A stretch of 64,000 nt of DNA, taken from positions 62,001-126,000 of the forward strand of contig NZ_CANMBJ010000004.1 of the NCBI RefSeq assembly GCF_947496075.1. The letters run 5' to 3'. How positions within the stretch are numbered: position 1 is the stretch's first letter; each line of letters opens with the position of its first letter. Of this stretch, positions 7,556-17,048 are shown piece by piece. A program made the position numbers and the translations under genes. The DNA is from an uncultured Tateyamaria sp. (GTDB lineage: Bacteria > Pseudomonadota > Alphaproteobacteria > Rhodobacterales > Rhodobacteraceae). The notes under the pieces are model-generated. The model saw only the letters and a program-made list of their open reading frames with translations, had not been told where the DNA came from and ran no database searches.

Positions 7556-9664
7556 CTAAGTGCCGTCCGACAGCTTTTTCCGACACAGTGTCCCTATAGC
7601 CGAAATTGTGTGTCGGCGTTCCGGAAACCGTGTGGCAATAGCGATATGGCGCGCCAGAGAAATCCAGCGAAACGAACCAATGCGGCGTGGATCCGGCAAT
7701 GGCGCAGAGAGGCGATACCCGCTCAGAAAGGCATCCTCGAGCGCATCAAAGTGTCCCGCATCGTTGCCGCGCCGCAGGGCAAGCTCATCGAGGTGAGCCA
7801 GGAAATTCCCAAGGTCGATTGCGGCATCGCCCTGTGCATAAAGATCCAGATCCACCAACCAGACCGTGTCTGGTCCGACAAGGACCTGGTCGAAGTAGAA
7901 ATCACGGTGCAACCCGACTTCCGGCGCCGGTGGAAGTCGGGCAAGTCGCGCTTTGGCAAGAGACAGAATATCTTTGTAACCTACTTCTAACAGCGCCTTC
8001 TCCAAAACAGCCAATTCATCTGCGTGCGTCCATCGCCGTTCGGTTTGAGCCGGTGTGAGATGCAGCCGGGCGAGCGCACGCCCTGTCCCTCGCATCGCGT
8101 TCAAACAATCGCAGTTTGGATCATCCAACATATCGCCAAGCGAGCGGCCGGGAACGACCTGCTGCAGCCACAGCGCCAGGCTGTCCGCTGTGCCTGCCAC
8201 CGGCGGGACACCGACCCCGTCGCTTCCGTCCAGCCCTGCCGAGCGCAGTTTTGCCTGAATGCGGGGCGCGTAAAGATCGATGCCCTTGGCGCGCACCTTG
8301 CCCAACAAGACATTACCGTCCGGCATGTCATATCGGACCAAGGCGCGGCGCCCGGGTTTGAGCCTTGCCAGTGCAACCTCCACGGGCCTTGCGCCCAGAG
8401 CAGCGTGCACATGCTCAGGGTCAAGCGCGCTGGACAAACTGGGCAGTGCGCTTGGTGCTTTCGGCATCTGAGACGTCTGACAGAGCTGCTCAACGCGGTC
8501 GAGGACACCGCCAAGGTGGCGGTCCCAATCGGGCCTCCGGTCGCGGAACGCTTCGACAGCAAGCGCGAACAGAGCATGCGCGCGATGTGCAATTATACTC
8601 TCCCCCTTGGGAAGTGGTCGGACAGCGGCATAGCCTTCAATCAAAGCCCTACGCGCGTCCTCAGTCAGCGGGCCCCCGATCTCGTCGAAGTCAAGCCTTG
8701 CCAATGCACTTCCCAGATCGCGCGCCGCGGGACCACACGCGGCGCGGTCCCAATCAAGGATCACGGTGCCGAACGTCTCCCGCACCACCTGATCCGCGGA
8801 AAAATCGCCGTGAATCGCCACCATGCCGTCTGCCACCAACGTGGGCAACCGCTCGGCCAGGTACTGTGCCCGTGCTTTTAAGCTGGGTTGAAGATTGCTT
8901 ATGGCCCGGACCGTTCGGTGCGGCTTGGGGGCGCTCAACCCAGGCAGATTTTTTGGATCACCCGCCGCGTGATGTCTCGCCAGCATTGCCCCCGCCAGGA
9001 CGAAATCACGGGGTTCGGACAGTGGCGAAAGCACATGACCTTGTGTCCATGCAGTCGCGATTGCCAGGTCGGTCGGCGAGGTTGCGATCACCGCTGGTCC
9101 GCCCATGGTCTCGGCATAAACAGCGCCGGCAACAGCGCGGTCGAAGTCTGCCTGCCTTGCGTGCAGCTTCAACACTGCGCGTGACCCCTTTGGTCCATCG
9201 GCGCGCAACACGATCCGGCGCCCGGGCTTGTACCTGAGGATCTTGAGCGTGTGGTGGGAAAGCCCAAGACTGTGCAGTAGTTCTGCACGGGACTTTTCGG
9301 CAGACAATTTGCGTGCGTTGGGCAAACGCCTTTCCAATGCCAGCGGAACAAACACTGTAAATGCGTCATCGAAATAGACCGCCTTCTGGGCTTTCTTGTT
9401 CCACTTTGGGCGGCTTCGGATATCCGGCCAGCGGACAGGCGGGTACGTCATCGCCGCCCAAGCCCCAAGACTGCCGTCCCTAGGGACAAGCCCTGCGACG
9501 CAATTCGTCCCCGGTTTGTACTTGAGGTAGCTATGGCGCAGCTCACCCAGTCCGAGTGTTTTGGCGAGGGGCGCGGCGTTCAGAACCGCACCAAGGCCGG
9601 GCAAATCTGGATCCTGCGCACACAGGGCTGCATCGACGGGCGACAAGTCAACTGTCCACGGCAT
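7556..9664 (-). CDS. double APH-fold (aminoglycoside-phosphotransferase-like) kinase protein
   Basis: A 702-residue protein with two kinase C-lobes. The first has IHGDFSADQVV (catalytic HGD at 285-287) and ILDWDRAACG (DWD 304-306). The second has LHRDFYFDQVLV (HRD 586-588) and LVDLDLYAQG (DLD 605-607). In both, the usual catalytic-loop Asn is replaced by Gln. Three N-lobe-like strands recur: LKYKPGT (48-54), LRYKPGRR (143-150) and LKPGRR (435-440), so residues 1-130 may be an extra N-lobe. APH-fold enzymes phosphorylate small hydroxylated molecules or sugars. It is the last gene of a glycosyltransferase/ABC-exporter operon, which suggests a glycan or glycolipid substrate; resistance is not implied. 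Confidence 0.8.
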   Translation of the reverse strand: MPWTVDLSPVDAALCAQDPDLPGLGAVLNAAPLAKTLGLGELRHSYLKYKPGTNCVAGLVPRDGSLGAWAAMTYPPVRWPDIRSRPKWNKKAQKAVYFDDAFTVFVPLALERRLPNARKLSAEKSRAELLHSLGLSHHTLKILRYKPGRRIVLRADGPKGSRAVLKLHARQADFDRAVAGAVYAETMGGPAVIATSPTDLAIATAWTQGHVLSPLSEPRDFVLAGAMLARHHAAGDPKNLPGLSAPKPHRTVRAISNLQPSLKARAQYLAERLPTLVADGMVAIHGDFSADQVVRETFGTVILDWDRAACGPAARDLGSALARLDFDEIGGPLTEDARRALIEGYAAVRPLPKGESIIAHRAHALFALAVEAFRDRRPDWDRHLGGVLDRVEQLCQTSQMPKAPSALPSLSSALDPEHVHAALGARPVEVALARLKPGRRALVRYDMPDGNVLLGKVRAKGIDLYAPRIQAKLRSAGLDGSDGVGVPPVAGTADSLALWLQQVVPGRSLGDMLDDPNCDCLNAMRGTGRALARLHLTPAQTERRWTHADELAVLEKALLEVGYKDILSLAKARLARLPPAPEVGLHRDFYFDQVLVGPDTVWLVDLDLYAQGDAAIDLGNFLAHLDELALRRGNDAGHFDALEDAFLSGYRLSAPLPDPRRIGSFRWISLARHIAIATRFPERRHTISAIGTLCRKKLSDGT

Positions 9665-9680
9665 AGTTTGTCACTCCGGA

Positions 9681-11471
9681 CTAGCTTGCTTCGGCAGCGG
9701 CCAGCCAACCGCCCGCCGCGCGCAACGCGGATGCATCCCCAGTTTCCGCCACTCCGCCGCCCGAGATCGTTGCGATACGGTCAAACCGCGATGCAAGTAT
9801 GAGGTCGTGGGTGATCAACAGCGTCGTACGCTCTTCAGATACCGCATCAATCGCTGCAATCACCGACGCTGCGCTTTCACGGTCCAGCCCTGTGGTCGGT
9901 TCATCAAGGATCAGAACCGGTGTCCGGCGCAAGAAGGCCCGCGCGAGTGACAGACGCTGGCGCTGGCCGCCCGAAAAGGTCGCTCCGCGTTCGGCCAGCA
10001 TCGTGTCATAACCATCGGGCAACGACATGATGAAGTCATGCAGCACAGCGCGACGTGCGGCGTCTTCGAGCTCTGAGTCATTTGGGTCGCGATCAAGGCC
10101 AAGGGCAAGGTTGTCCCGGACTGTCCCTGACATGATCAGGGGGTCCTGCGGCACAAACGCAACCTTGGATCGCAATGATTGCAGCGTGAGATCACGAATG
10201 TCTGTGTCATCAAGCGTGATACGCCCGTCCTGCACGTCGTGAAGACGCAAGGCGAGCGCTGCAAGCGTCGACTTGCCCGCGCCCGATGGCCCGATCACCG
10301 CGACGCGCTCTCCTTCGTTGACGGTCAGGTTAAGCCCATCAAAAACTTTTGCGCCGTCTTGGTGAGCAAAGTGCACGTTTTCGAAACCGAGTTTGCCGCC
10401 CAGATCGGACGGGGCGGGGCGCGCATCGGGCCTGTCGCGCACAGCGTCTTCGCGATCCAGCAGATCGACAACCCGCTCTGCGGCGGCCAAGGCCTTTGCC
10501 AGGCGCGCGGCGTACTTCGCGTAGCCTCGGACGGGCCGAAATGTGTGCTTGAGGTAACTGACAAAGATCAACAGATCCCCGGGCGTGATCCGCGCATCAA
10601 GAACCTGCAAAGTTCCGTAGTAAAGCACTGCGACAAGGCCCAACCCCGCCAGCACATCGACCGACCGCTCCAACCGTGCGGTAAGGCGCGCGCCCTTGAC
10701 GCCCTCGCGCATTTCCTTTTCGTTCGCGCCCGAAAACGCCTTGTTCATGTGCTCTTCCAATCCAAGCGTCTGAACAGAAGCGATTCCGGCCAGCGCCTCG
10801 GACGACGTGGCAGCCAGGGCCCCCTGCCGCTTGCGTTGCGTCCGGCTGACCTTGCGGATGCGGACAGTCAGCAATCGCGACAGCACCCACAGCAGGGGCA
10901 GCGGGGCCAATGCAACAAGGGCCAGCCGCCAGTCGAGCCAGAGCATAACGCCGACCATACCGCCAAAGATCAGGATATTGGCCAGAAGCGGCATGGCCGC
11001 TGTGACCATGGCATCCTTCAACATGCCAACATCGCTCACCAGCCGTATGGTCAGATCGCCGGTCCGCGACTTGGTGTGAAATCCGATGGACAAAGACTGA
11101 AGATGCCGGAACAGGTCCGCACGCACGCGCGTCAGCATTCGGTTGCCCACTACGGCGAAAACAATCGTTGCAAGATAGTGAAAGCCCGCACGCAGAAGGA
11201 CAGCAAGCAACAGTCCCCCGGCACACAGCGCAAGCAGCAGCATCGGATCGATCAATGTCGCCGCCGGTGCGTTCGCACCCGGCACGGGGACGACTGCATC
11301 AATGACAAATTTGAGCGGCCAAGGTTCGGCCAACCGCATCAAGGTCGACAGGACAAGCGCACAAACCGCGCCACACAAAGCCAACACATGACCGCGCATA
11401 TACGGGCGAAACCGCCGCAATACGGCGCCAAGCCCGAGGCCCGCTTCCGAGGTTTCAGATGCTTTGCTCAT
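9681..11471 (-). CDS. fused ABC exporter (permease plus ATPase)
   Basis: A 596-residue half-transporter of the lipid/multidrug exporter type. Six membrane helices cover about residues 25-300, followed by an ATPase domain with Walker A GPSGAGKST, signature SGGQRQRLSLARA and Walker B PVLILDEPTTG, then the H-loop LLITHD. The start ATG 11471 overlaps the end of the glycosyltransferase by four bases (ATGA), and the kinase-like gene follows after 16 bp. This fusion type works as a homodimer and exports lipids, lipid-linked sugars or drugs. With three glycosyltransferases in the operon, a glycan or glycolipid cargo is the likely reading. Confidence 0.9.
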   Translation of the reverse strand: MSKASETSEAGLGLGAVLRRFRPYMRGHVLALCGAVCALVLSTLMRLAEPWPLKFVIDAVVPVPGANAPAATLIDPMLLLALCAGGLLLAVLLRAGFHYLATIVFAVVGNRMLTRVRADLFRHLQSLSIGFHTKSRTGDLTIRLVSDVGMLKDAMVTAAMPLLANILIFGGMVGVMLWLDWRLALVALAPLPLLWVLSRLLTVRIRKVSRTQRKRQGALAATSSEALAGIASVQTLGLEEHMNKAFSGANEKEMREGVKGARLTARLERSVDVLAGLGLVAVLYYGTLQVLDARITPGDLLIFVSYLKHTFRPVRGYAKYAARLAKALAAAERVVDLLDREDAVRDRPDARPAPSDLGGKLGFENVHFAHQDGAKVFDGLNLTVNEGERVAVIGPSGAGKSTLAALALRLHDVQDGRITLDDTDIRDLTLQSLRSKVAFVPQDPLIMSGTVRDNLALGLDRDPNDSELEDAARRAVLHDFIMSLPDGYDTMLAERGATFSGGQRQRLSLARAFLRRTPVLILDEPTTGLDRESAASVIAAIDAVSEERTTLLITHDLILASRFDRIATISGGGVAETGDASALRAAGGWLAAAEAS

Positions 11472-12616
11472 GCCGCCCGCGCTTTGCCATCCAGCGCGCG
11501 GGTCAGGATATGATCCGCGGTGGCATCCCATGTGTGATGCGCCAGAACATGGGCACGCGCAGCCTTGCCCATGGCTTGCGCCCAGGGCAAATCAGCCGCC
11601 AGCTGGGCCAGAGCTTGGGTCAACCCATAGGCATCCCCGGGTGGCGTTATCAGACCGGTTTCAGTGTCGGTCACAAGCAGTGCCAGATCGCCCGTGTGAG
11701 TGGTGACAACCGGCAACGCGGCAGCCATGTATTCGTAGATTTTGAGAGGCGAGAAATAGAAATCCTCCATCGCGTGATAGGGTGCAGTCCCGACGTCCAT
11801 CCGCGCCAGCGCCGAGGGCACATCTGCGGCAGGCAACAGCCCCGTGATCTCTGTGGCACCTGACAGACCATACTCCCTGACTTGCACCTCGATCTGCGCC
11901 CGCTCCGGACCATCCCCGACAATCAGCAGCCTTGCATCCGGCACGACGTGCCGAAGCTGGGCAAAGGCCTGAACCAGAGTGTTCAAGCCGTGCCAAGGTT
12001 TCATCGACCCGAGGAAACCCACCGTAAACGGTCGCTCTGGCCGGGGCCTTGGCGCGGGAAAGCGTGCGGGGTTCACTGCGTTCGGCACCACGATCACATC
12101 CGTCCCGCCCATGTCCCGCACATATTGCGCGACAGGTTCCGTGACCGCACACGACAGTCGGGCCGCCTGTGTGGACCGCTGGGCAGCAGTTTCCGCTTGC
12201 TCTGGCAGGGCCAATTGCCGATGCGCCGCTTGTTCGGCGATGAGGGGTGCATTGACCTCAAGCACCCCGGGCCGGTCATTTCGCGCGGACCACTCCATGG
12301 CCGCGCAGGACATCAACGCATGCCGTTCGTAAACGAGATCGGGCTGCAGCATATCCAGCGCGTTGGCCAACGTGTCGTTTGTAGCCAGAAGCGCACGCGC
12401 ACGGCTTTCGGCATCGCCTTTTGGCGCGGGTGGCAGAGGATGCAGCTCAACGCCAGCCAGATCGGACGGCGGCGCGCCCTCGGTGCGCGGCGTCAAAAGT
12501 GTGACCTTGGCGTCCCGTTTCAAGAATGCGCGCAGCATTTCCTGAACGTGGATCGACGCGCCCTTGGCCCCCCAGACCGGAATGCCTGGATCGGTGCAGA
12601 CATAGGCAATGTGCAT
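11468..12616 (-). CDS. glycosyltransferase family 4 (GT-B)
   Basis: A 382-residue GT-B enzyme. The N-terminal MHIAYVCTDPGIPVWGAKGA has the glycine-rich acceptor-side loop. The C-terminal donor site is marked by FTVGFLGSMKPWHGLNTLVQ, the strand ARLLIVGDGPERAQIEV and the E-x7-E-like segment FYFSPLKIYEYMAAALPVVT. It transfers a nucleotide-sugar residue to a glycan or lipid acceptor in the cytoplasm. Its start shares one base with the preceding stop (TGATG) and its stop overlaps the ABC gene start, so translation of the run is coupled. Confidence 0.88.
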   Translation of the reverse strand: MHIAYVCTDPGIPVWGAKGASIHVQEMLRAFLKRDAKVTLLTPRTEGAPPSDLAGVELHPLPPAPKGDAESRARALLATNDTLANALDMLQPDLVYERHALMSCAAMEWSARNDRPGVLEVNAPLIAEQAAHRQLALPEQAETAAQRSTQAARLSCAVTEPVAQYVRDMGGTDVIVVPNAVNPARFPAPRPRPERPFTVGFLGSMKPWHGLNTLVQAFAQLRHVVPDARLLIVGDGPERAQIEVQVREYGLSGATEITGLLPAADVPSALARMDVGTAPYHAMEDFYFSPLKIYEYMAAALPVVTTHTGDLALLVTDTETGLITPPGDAYGLTQALAQLAADLPWAQAMGKAARAHVLAHHTWDATADHILTRALDGKARAA

Positions 12617-13857
12617 CAGGCCACCTTCTTGCGGTTCCGCCGTGCGATCGACTTGGCAAAGATCGCGCGCAGGGCACCGGCGCTGTTGGCGATGTCGAAA
12701 TCGCGTTCAATCAAAACGCGGGCTTGCTGCGACACGCTCTGGCGCAAGCTGACATCGTCGAGCATCCGCGCCAAAGCCGCGGCAAGTGCTTCGGGATCAC
12801 CCTCGGCAACCAGCAATCCGGTTTCCCCATCGCGGACGAGTTCAGGGATGCCAACGACGTCGGTTGAGACAACGGGCAGACCGACGGCCATCGCCTCAAG
12901 CAGAACTGTCGGCAAGCCATCGCGATTGCCATCCGAGCCAACGACGCAGGGGCAGGCCAGAACGGCCGCGTTTCGCATCAGGCTGATCACCCCGGCTTGT
13001 GGACGCGGCCCCTCAAGCTGCACGCAATGGGCCAAATCGGACTCTGCGATCTGGGCACGCAGGTGCTCTTCTTCATCACCCGCGCCAACGATGCGGCAGG
13101 TCACGTTCCGACCCTCACTGCGCATCATGCGCAGTGCCTCGACCAGAACATGGAACCCCTTTTTCTCAACCAACCGGCCAACGGCAAGGATTTCCTGCGC
13201 CTGCGGTTCAGGCGCTGTCCAGGAAAACCGATCAAGATCCAAGCCGTTATAGACCCGCACGGCACGGGGCGCGGCAAAGGTGTCCCTCAGATATCTAAGG
13301 TTATAGTCGGATACGGTGACAGCCATGTCCGCATCCCTGAACTTGAGGTCGAGATGCTGAGGAGCGTTGTAGTCGTGGTATATGTCCTTTGCATGGGCCG
13401 TGAAGGAATACCCGATCCCGGCCATCGCAGCGGCCAGCCGCGCAACCGAGGTGGCCACGGTTCCGAAATGGGCGTGCAGATGGGTGACACCACGCTGTTG
13501 AACCTCAACCGCCAGATCAAGCGCCTGCGCAACATCCTGACCCGATACAATCCCGTCGATCTCGGACAATACATTCAACGCGGCTGGCCGCTCCTCACAT
13601 GCCGCAGACAGACGCTGCCAGAACGGCTCGGGTCCGGAAAACTTGTCACGCAAGCGGGTCACCGGCGCGCGCACCTGACCGAGTTGATCCTGAAAATGTG
13701 TTTCCTCAACAGGGCGTAAAGCGAAGATTTCGATTTCTTGCCCCACAGCTTCATGCGCCAGAATTTCATTCACGATGAATGTTTCAGAGTACCGCGGATA
13801 GCGTTTCAGCACATATCCGACGCGTGATGTGGGCGGATAGTTCGATGTCGATGACAT
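12616..13857 (-). CDS. glycosyltransferase family 4 (GT-B), second copy
   Basis: A 413-residue GT4-type enzyme. The N-terminus includes VGYVLKRYPRYSETFIVNEI, the SETFI motif of WaaG/exopolysaccharide-type GT4 enzymes. The C-terminal half has EILAVGRLVEKKGFHVLVEA and the donor-binding DGNRDGLPTVLLEAMAVGLP. The opening motif resembles colanic-acid or EPS glycosyltransferases (WcaL/ExoL-like), which extend lipid-linked glycans. It lies between the GT28-like gene (30 bp upstream) and the other GT4 gene. The acceptor is unknown. Confidence 0.88.
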   Translation of the reverse strand: MSSTSNYPPTSRVGYVLKRYPRYSETFIVNEILAHEAVGQEIEIFALRPVEETHFQDQLGQVRAPVTRLRDKFSGPEPFWQRLSAACEERPAALNVLSEIDGIVSGQDVAQALDLAVEVQQRGVTHLHAHFGTVATSVARLAAAMAGIGYSFTAHAKDIYHDYNAPQHLDLKFRDADMAVTVSDYNLRYLRDTFAAPRAVRVYNGLDLDRFSWTAPEPQAQEILAVGRLVEKKGFHVLVEALRMMRSEGRNVTCRIVGAGDEEEHLRAQIAESDLAHCVQLEGPRPQAGVISLMRNAAVLACPCVVGSDGNRDGLPTVLLEAMAVGLPVVSTDVVGIPELVRDGETGLLVAEGDPEALAAALARMLDDVSLRQSVSQQARVLIERDFDIANSAGALRAIFAKSIARRNRKKVA

Positions 13858-13887
13858 GGCATTGATCCTTTCTCCGAGGTTGTGGCT

Positions 13888-15144
13888 TCAGGCAGCCGAG
13901 ACAAACCGCTCTGGTCCGGGTTTGTGGTTGCGCTGGATGGCTGCATCCGTTGGTTCATCGGTCAATATCGCTCGGACCATTTCCTGGGCCCTGATCAGTC
14001 CGTTCATGTCTGGCGCTGCTCCGCGCTGTGGCGCAGGATGAACGAGCCAATCTCCAAGGGATGTTGGGGACAGGTCCTCAGGCAAAAGCATCGAAACCAG
14101 ACCGCGCGCTGCCAGCCGTGTGGTGCGCATCACCTGCTCTCGCCGTGGGGTGCAACGCGGGACGATCAGGGATGGCGCATCGAGTGTCAGAAATTCCATT
14201 GTGGTGTTGTAACCACCCATGCCAACCAGGCGGGCCGCTCCTGCCATCGCTGCAATGGGCTCGCGCACGAAGGGCAGCACGGTCATATCATCGCGCGCCG
14301 CCGCATGTTGCAAAACGCCGTTCCGAAGTGTCTCTGGCATCTGTGTCCCGGTCACGAGGACACCGCGATGCCCGGGCGGCATCGGCGCTCGGACAAACGC
14401 TTCGCACAGATCCGCACCATCGCGCCCGCCACCCACCGCGCAGAACACGTAAGGACGCGGGTCGCTGCCGGCGATAGTGTCTCGATCAATTGCCGCCTGC
14501 TTGGTTTCGCGGCGCCCAGAAGGATCAAGAAGGCCCAGATAGCGCGCGCGCCCCGCGAACCTCTCGCCCATGCCACAATCGTTCAGAATGTCATAGAGTT
14601 GTGGATCGCCATAGATCCAGACCTGGTCATAGAACTTACGCACTGTCTCGAAATTGCGCTGCCGCAACCACTGGCGCCGCACCACCCGACTATCGTCAAT
14701 CACATCGCGCAGGCCCAGCACAATGCGGCAGCGCCCCTCGCGCGACAAGGCCGCAAGGGTGCTGTCCAGTTCAAACTGCGCACCGCGCGGCACATTGTCG
14801 ACAATCATCAGATCGGGGTCAAAACCCGCGGCAACGCTCTTGATGATACGACTGCGCATCCGGGCCAGCCGCCCAACATCATCTCCAAGCTCTCGTGGCC
14901 TGTAGCTGCCATCGCTCTGTTTGGCGTAGGCGGGAAGCGTCACGCAATCGGTGCGCGGCGGAAGGGCAAAGGCACCCGCCTCTCGCATGCCACCGATCAA
15001 CAGGATCTCGGGTTCCAGATCCAGTTCCGACAGAGCACTTGCAATCAACAAGTTGCGGCGGAGATGTCCGTAGCCCAACGTATCATGCGAATAGAGCATG
15101 ATCCGCGGCGCACGCTTGGCCGAAGATGTGATTGTTCGCGGCAT
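13888..15144 (-). CDS. MurG-like (GT28-type) glycosyltransferase
   Basis: A 418-residue protein starting at ATG 15144, chosen because GGAAGGA lies seven bases upstream; an ATG at 15168 has no such site. The N-terminus has RIMLYSHDTLGYGHLRRNLL, the GHLxR glycine/histidine loop of MurG-like and related GT-B enzymes. The C-terminal half has the donor-site run VGMGGYNTTMEFLTLDAPSL, then IVPRCTPRREQ, equivalent to the GT28 GGxxT..E..P.. pattern. It opens the five-gene leftward operon. The sugar and acceptor are unknown. Confidence 0.82.
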   Translation of the reverse strand: MPRTITSSAKRAPRIMLYSHDTLGYGHLRRNLLIASALSELDLEPEILLIGGMREAGAFALPPRTDCVTLPAYAKQSDGSYRPRELGDDVGRLARMRSRIIKSVAAGFDPDLMIVDNVPRGAQFELDSTLAALSREGRCRIVLGLRDVIDDSRVVRRQWLRQRNFETVRKFYDQVWIYGDPQLYDILNDCGMGERFAGRARYLGLLDPSGRRETKQAAIDRDTIAGSDPRPYVFCAVGGGRDGADLCEAFVRAPMPPGHRGVLVTGTQMPETLRNGVLQHAAARDDMTVLPFVREPIAAMAGAARLVGMGGYNTTMEFLTLDAPSLIVPRCTPRREQVMRTTRLAARGLVSMLLPEDLSPTSLGDWLVHPAPQRGAAPDMNGLIRAQEMVRAILTDEPTDAAIQRNHKPGPERFVSAA

Positions 15145-15359
15145 GCCAAAATCCTTCCAAAAAACCATGGGGTTACGCCCCGTTTGCAGCCAAAGATAAA
15201 GGTGCGCAAATACCCTTCAAAGCGCGATCCTCGCTGCATCTCCTGTCACAAAACTTTCATAGAGATAGCTAGGCGCCCCCCGCCGCCTCGTAAAATTAGA
15301 ATTCACTAAGAGAACCCGGAAGGCGGTGGTTTTGGCGGCTTTTGGCCGTATTTAGGGGT

Positions 15360-17048
15360 ATGTTGACCAAAACCAGCACATCGCACGCCGCATCCGGTGA
15401 ATTTCTGACCAACCGTGAACGCCCATTGAACATGAGGTTCGGGACAAAGATCGTTCTGAGCCTTGCATTGGTCGTTCTGTTGACCGGAATCGTAGCGCTC
15501 AGCCTTCTTGTCTTTTTGCGCATCAACGACGCAGCCTTGCGAGAGATGCGCGCGTCGTACGATCAGACCTTGGCGGTCAAAACAATGGAGAGCGCGGCAA
15601 ACGATTATTCGGAGCAGATTGCCGAACTTCTGACCCTTGGCCCCGAACCGTCGGAGGTTGAAGCCGCGCACGATGTCCTGCTTGGAGCGATCCAGACCAT
15701 GGAAGCCTCCATCCATGCAGAGATCGAAGCGCTTGTGCGCATTCGGGACTTTGAAGAGTTGGTCGACGAGGAGGCCGAACTGAAGGTCATGGCCGAGCTG
15801 CGCACAATTGTCGAAAAAATCGAAGAAAAGCGCATTCAGATCGGTACCGCTCTGGTCAATCGGGACGAGGAAACGGCCCGAAGGATCTATCGTGAAGATG
15901 TCGAGAAACGCCTGGATGACGCGCTCGATCACCTTTTGGCGACAATCGTCACGCGAGAAATCCGGGAGGTCGGCGGCGCGATAGCCTCCATGGACGTCCT
16001 GATCGAACGCATGCGCGCCGCCGCCTATGGCCTCGTTGCAGTGATGGCCCTACTTGTCATTATTCTCGGTGTTTTCTTCTTTCGAAGTGTTCTGCGGCCG
16101 GTTGATGCCCTGTCGAAGGGCACGGATGCGGTGGCAAATGGTGACCTCAGCTACCGCGTTGAAATCACGCAAAGGGACGAGCTTGGTCGCCTGGCCGATC
16201 AATTCAACGCCATGACGGACAAGATCGCGCAGCAGCGGAATGCCCTGCTGTCCGCAAAATCTGGTCTGGAGGCAGAGGTGGCGGCCCGTACAATCGAACT
16301 GGAAGACGCCGCGGCGCGGCAAAAAGACCTTGCGGAAGGGCGCGCGCGTGTCCTTGCAGATTTGAGCCACGAACTACGCACGCCTCTGACGGTCGTGCGT
16401 GGCAAGGCCGAGATAGCGCTGAGCGACCCGGACGCGACAGCCGCAGACATGCGTGCGGCATTGGAACGCGTCCGGGTCAAGGCCGAGCAGATGAGCCGCT
16501 TGGTCGAAGATATGTTGTTCGTGGCCCGCAGCGAAGCCGGAGCCATCCCCATAGAAAGGCTGCGCATCAATATGCAGGACGTTCTGGCCGACACTCTGCT
16601 GGACAGCCAGGAACTGTCCCGTCGTAAGGACATCGCCATACGACCACACCAACCAACCGAACCGGTCGTTGTTCAGGGCGATGCCGAGCGGTTGCGGCAA
16701 GCCATCCTTATTCCGTTGGACAATGCTGTTCGTATCGCACCTCCAGGAAGTGTGGTGCACGTGGATCTGACCTGCGAAAAAGATCGGGCCGTGGTCAGGG
16801 TATCTGATCGTGGACCTGGGTTTGTCGTCGAAGAAACCGAACACGCGTTCAGCCGTTTCTGGCGTGGACCCGTGCGCAGCGGCAAGTCAGCACGCGGCAG
16901 CGGGCTGGGTCTGGCCATCGCCCGTTGGATCATGGAACAGCATGACGGTACCATCAGCATTGAAAACCATAGCGAGGGTGGCGCGACGGTGCGATTGGAC
17001 ATGCCATTTGATGCGGAAGGTATGACTGCAGCAGGGACAACGCCGTGA
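15360..17048 (+). CDS. membrane sensor histidine kinase
   Basis: A 562-residue kinase. TM1 lies at about 31-53, with a long helical periplasmic sensor of about 165 residues, rich in Glu and resembling a four-helix bundle. TM2 is at about 223-241 and HAMP at about 242-295. HisKA follows with ADLSHELRTPL (phospho-His 337). The ATPase domain has an N-box (PLDNAVRIAPPG, Asn 455), G1 (DRGPGF) and G2 (GSGLGLAIA). The start is uncertain: ATG 15360 has AGGGG very close upstream, while ATG 15432 would still keep TM1. It overlaps the response regulator by four bases, so the two form an operon. The stimulus is unknown. Confidence 0.9.
   Translation: MLTKTSTSHAASGEFLTNRERPLNMRFGTKIVLSLALVVLLTGIVALSLLVFLRINDAALREMRASYDQTLAVKTMESAANDYSEQIAELLTLGPEPSEVEAAHDVLLGAIQTMEASIHAEIEALVRIRDFEELVDEEAELKVMAELRTIVEKIEEKRIQIGTALVNRDEETARRIYREDVEKRLDDALDHLLATIVTREIREVGGAIASMDVLIERMRAAAYGLVAVMALLVIILGVFFFRSVLRPVDALSKGTDAVANGDLSYRVEITQRDELGRLADQFNAMTDKIAQQRNALLSAKSGLEAEVAARTIELEDAAARQKDLAEGRARVLADLSHELRTPLTVVRGKAEIALSDPDATAADMRAALERVRVKAEQMSRLVEDMLFVARSEAGAIPIERLRINMQDVLADTLLDSQELSRRKDIAIRPHQPTEPVVVQGDAERLRQAILIPLDNAVRIAPPGSVVHVDLTCEKDRAVVRVSDRGPGFVVEETEHAFSRFWRGPVRSGKSARGSGLGLAIARWIMEQHDGTISIENHSEGGATVRLDMPFDAEGMTAAGTTP

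Noticed and set aside
7556..9664. Aminoglycoside resistance gene
   Set aside because: The fold is shared by many kinases; the operon context and domain duplication point to glycan metabolism, not resistance.
10179..11513. 444-codon open frame on the plus strand over the ABC gene
   Set aside because: It is antisense to an exporter with full Walker A, signature and Walker B motifs; its own translation has no domain and atypical composition (many Gln, His, Arg).
11882..15309. Long plus-strand open frames over the glycosyltransferases
   Set aside because: They overlap three well-supported genes on the other strand, lack ribosome sites and encode low-complexity basic sequence typical of GC-rich antisense frames.
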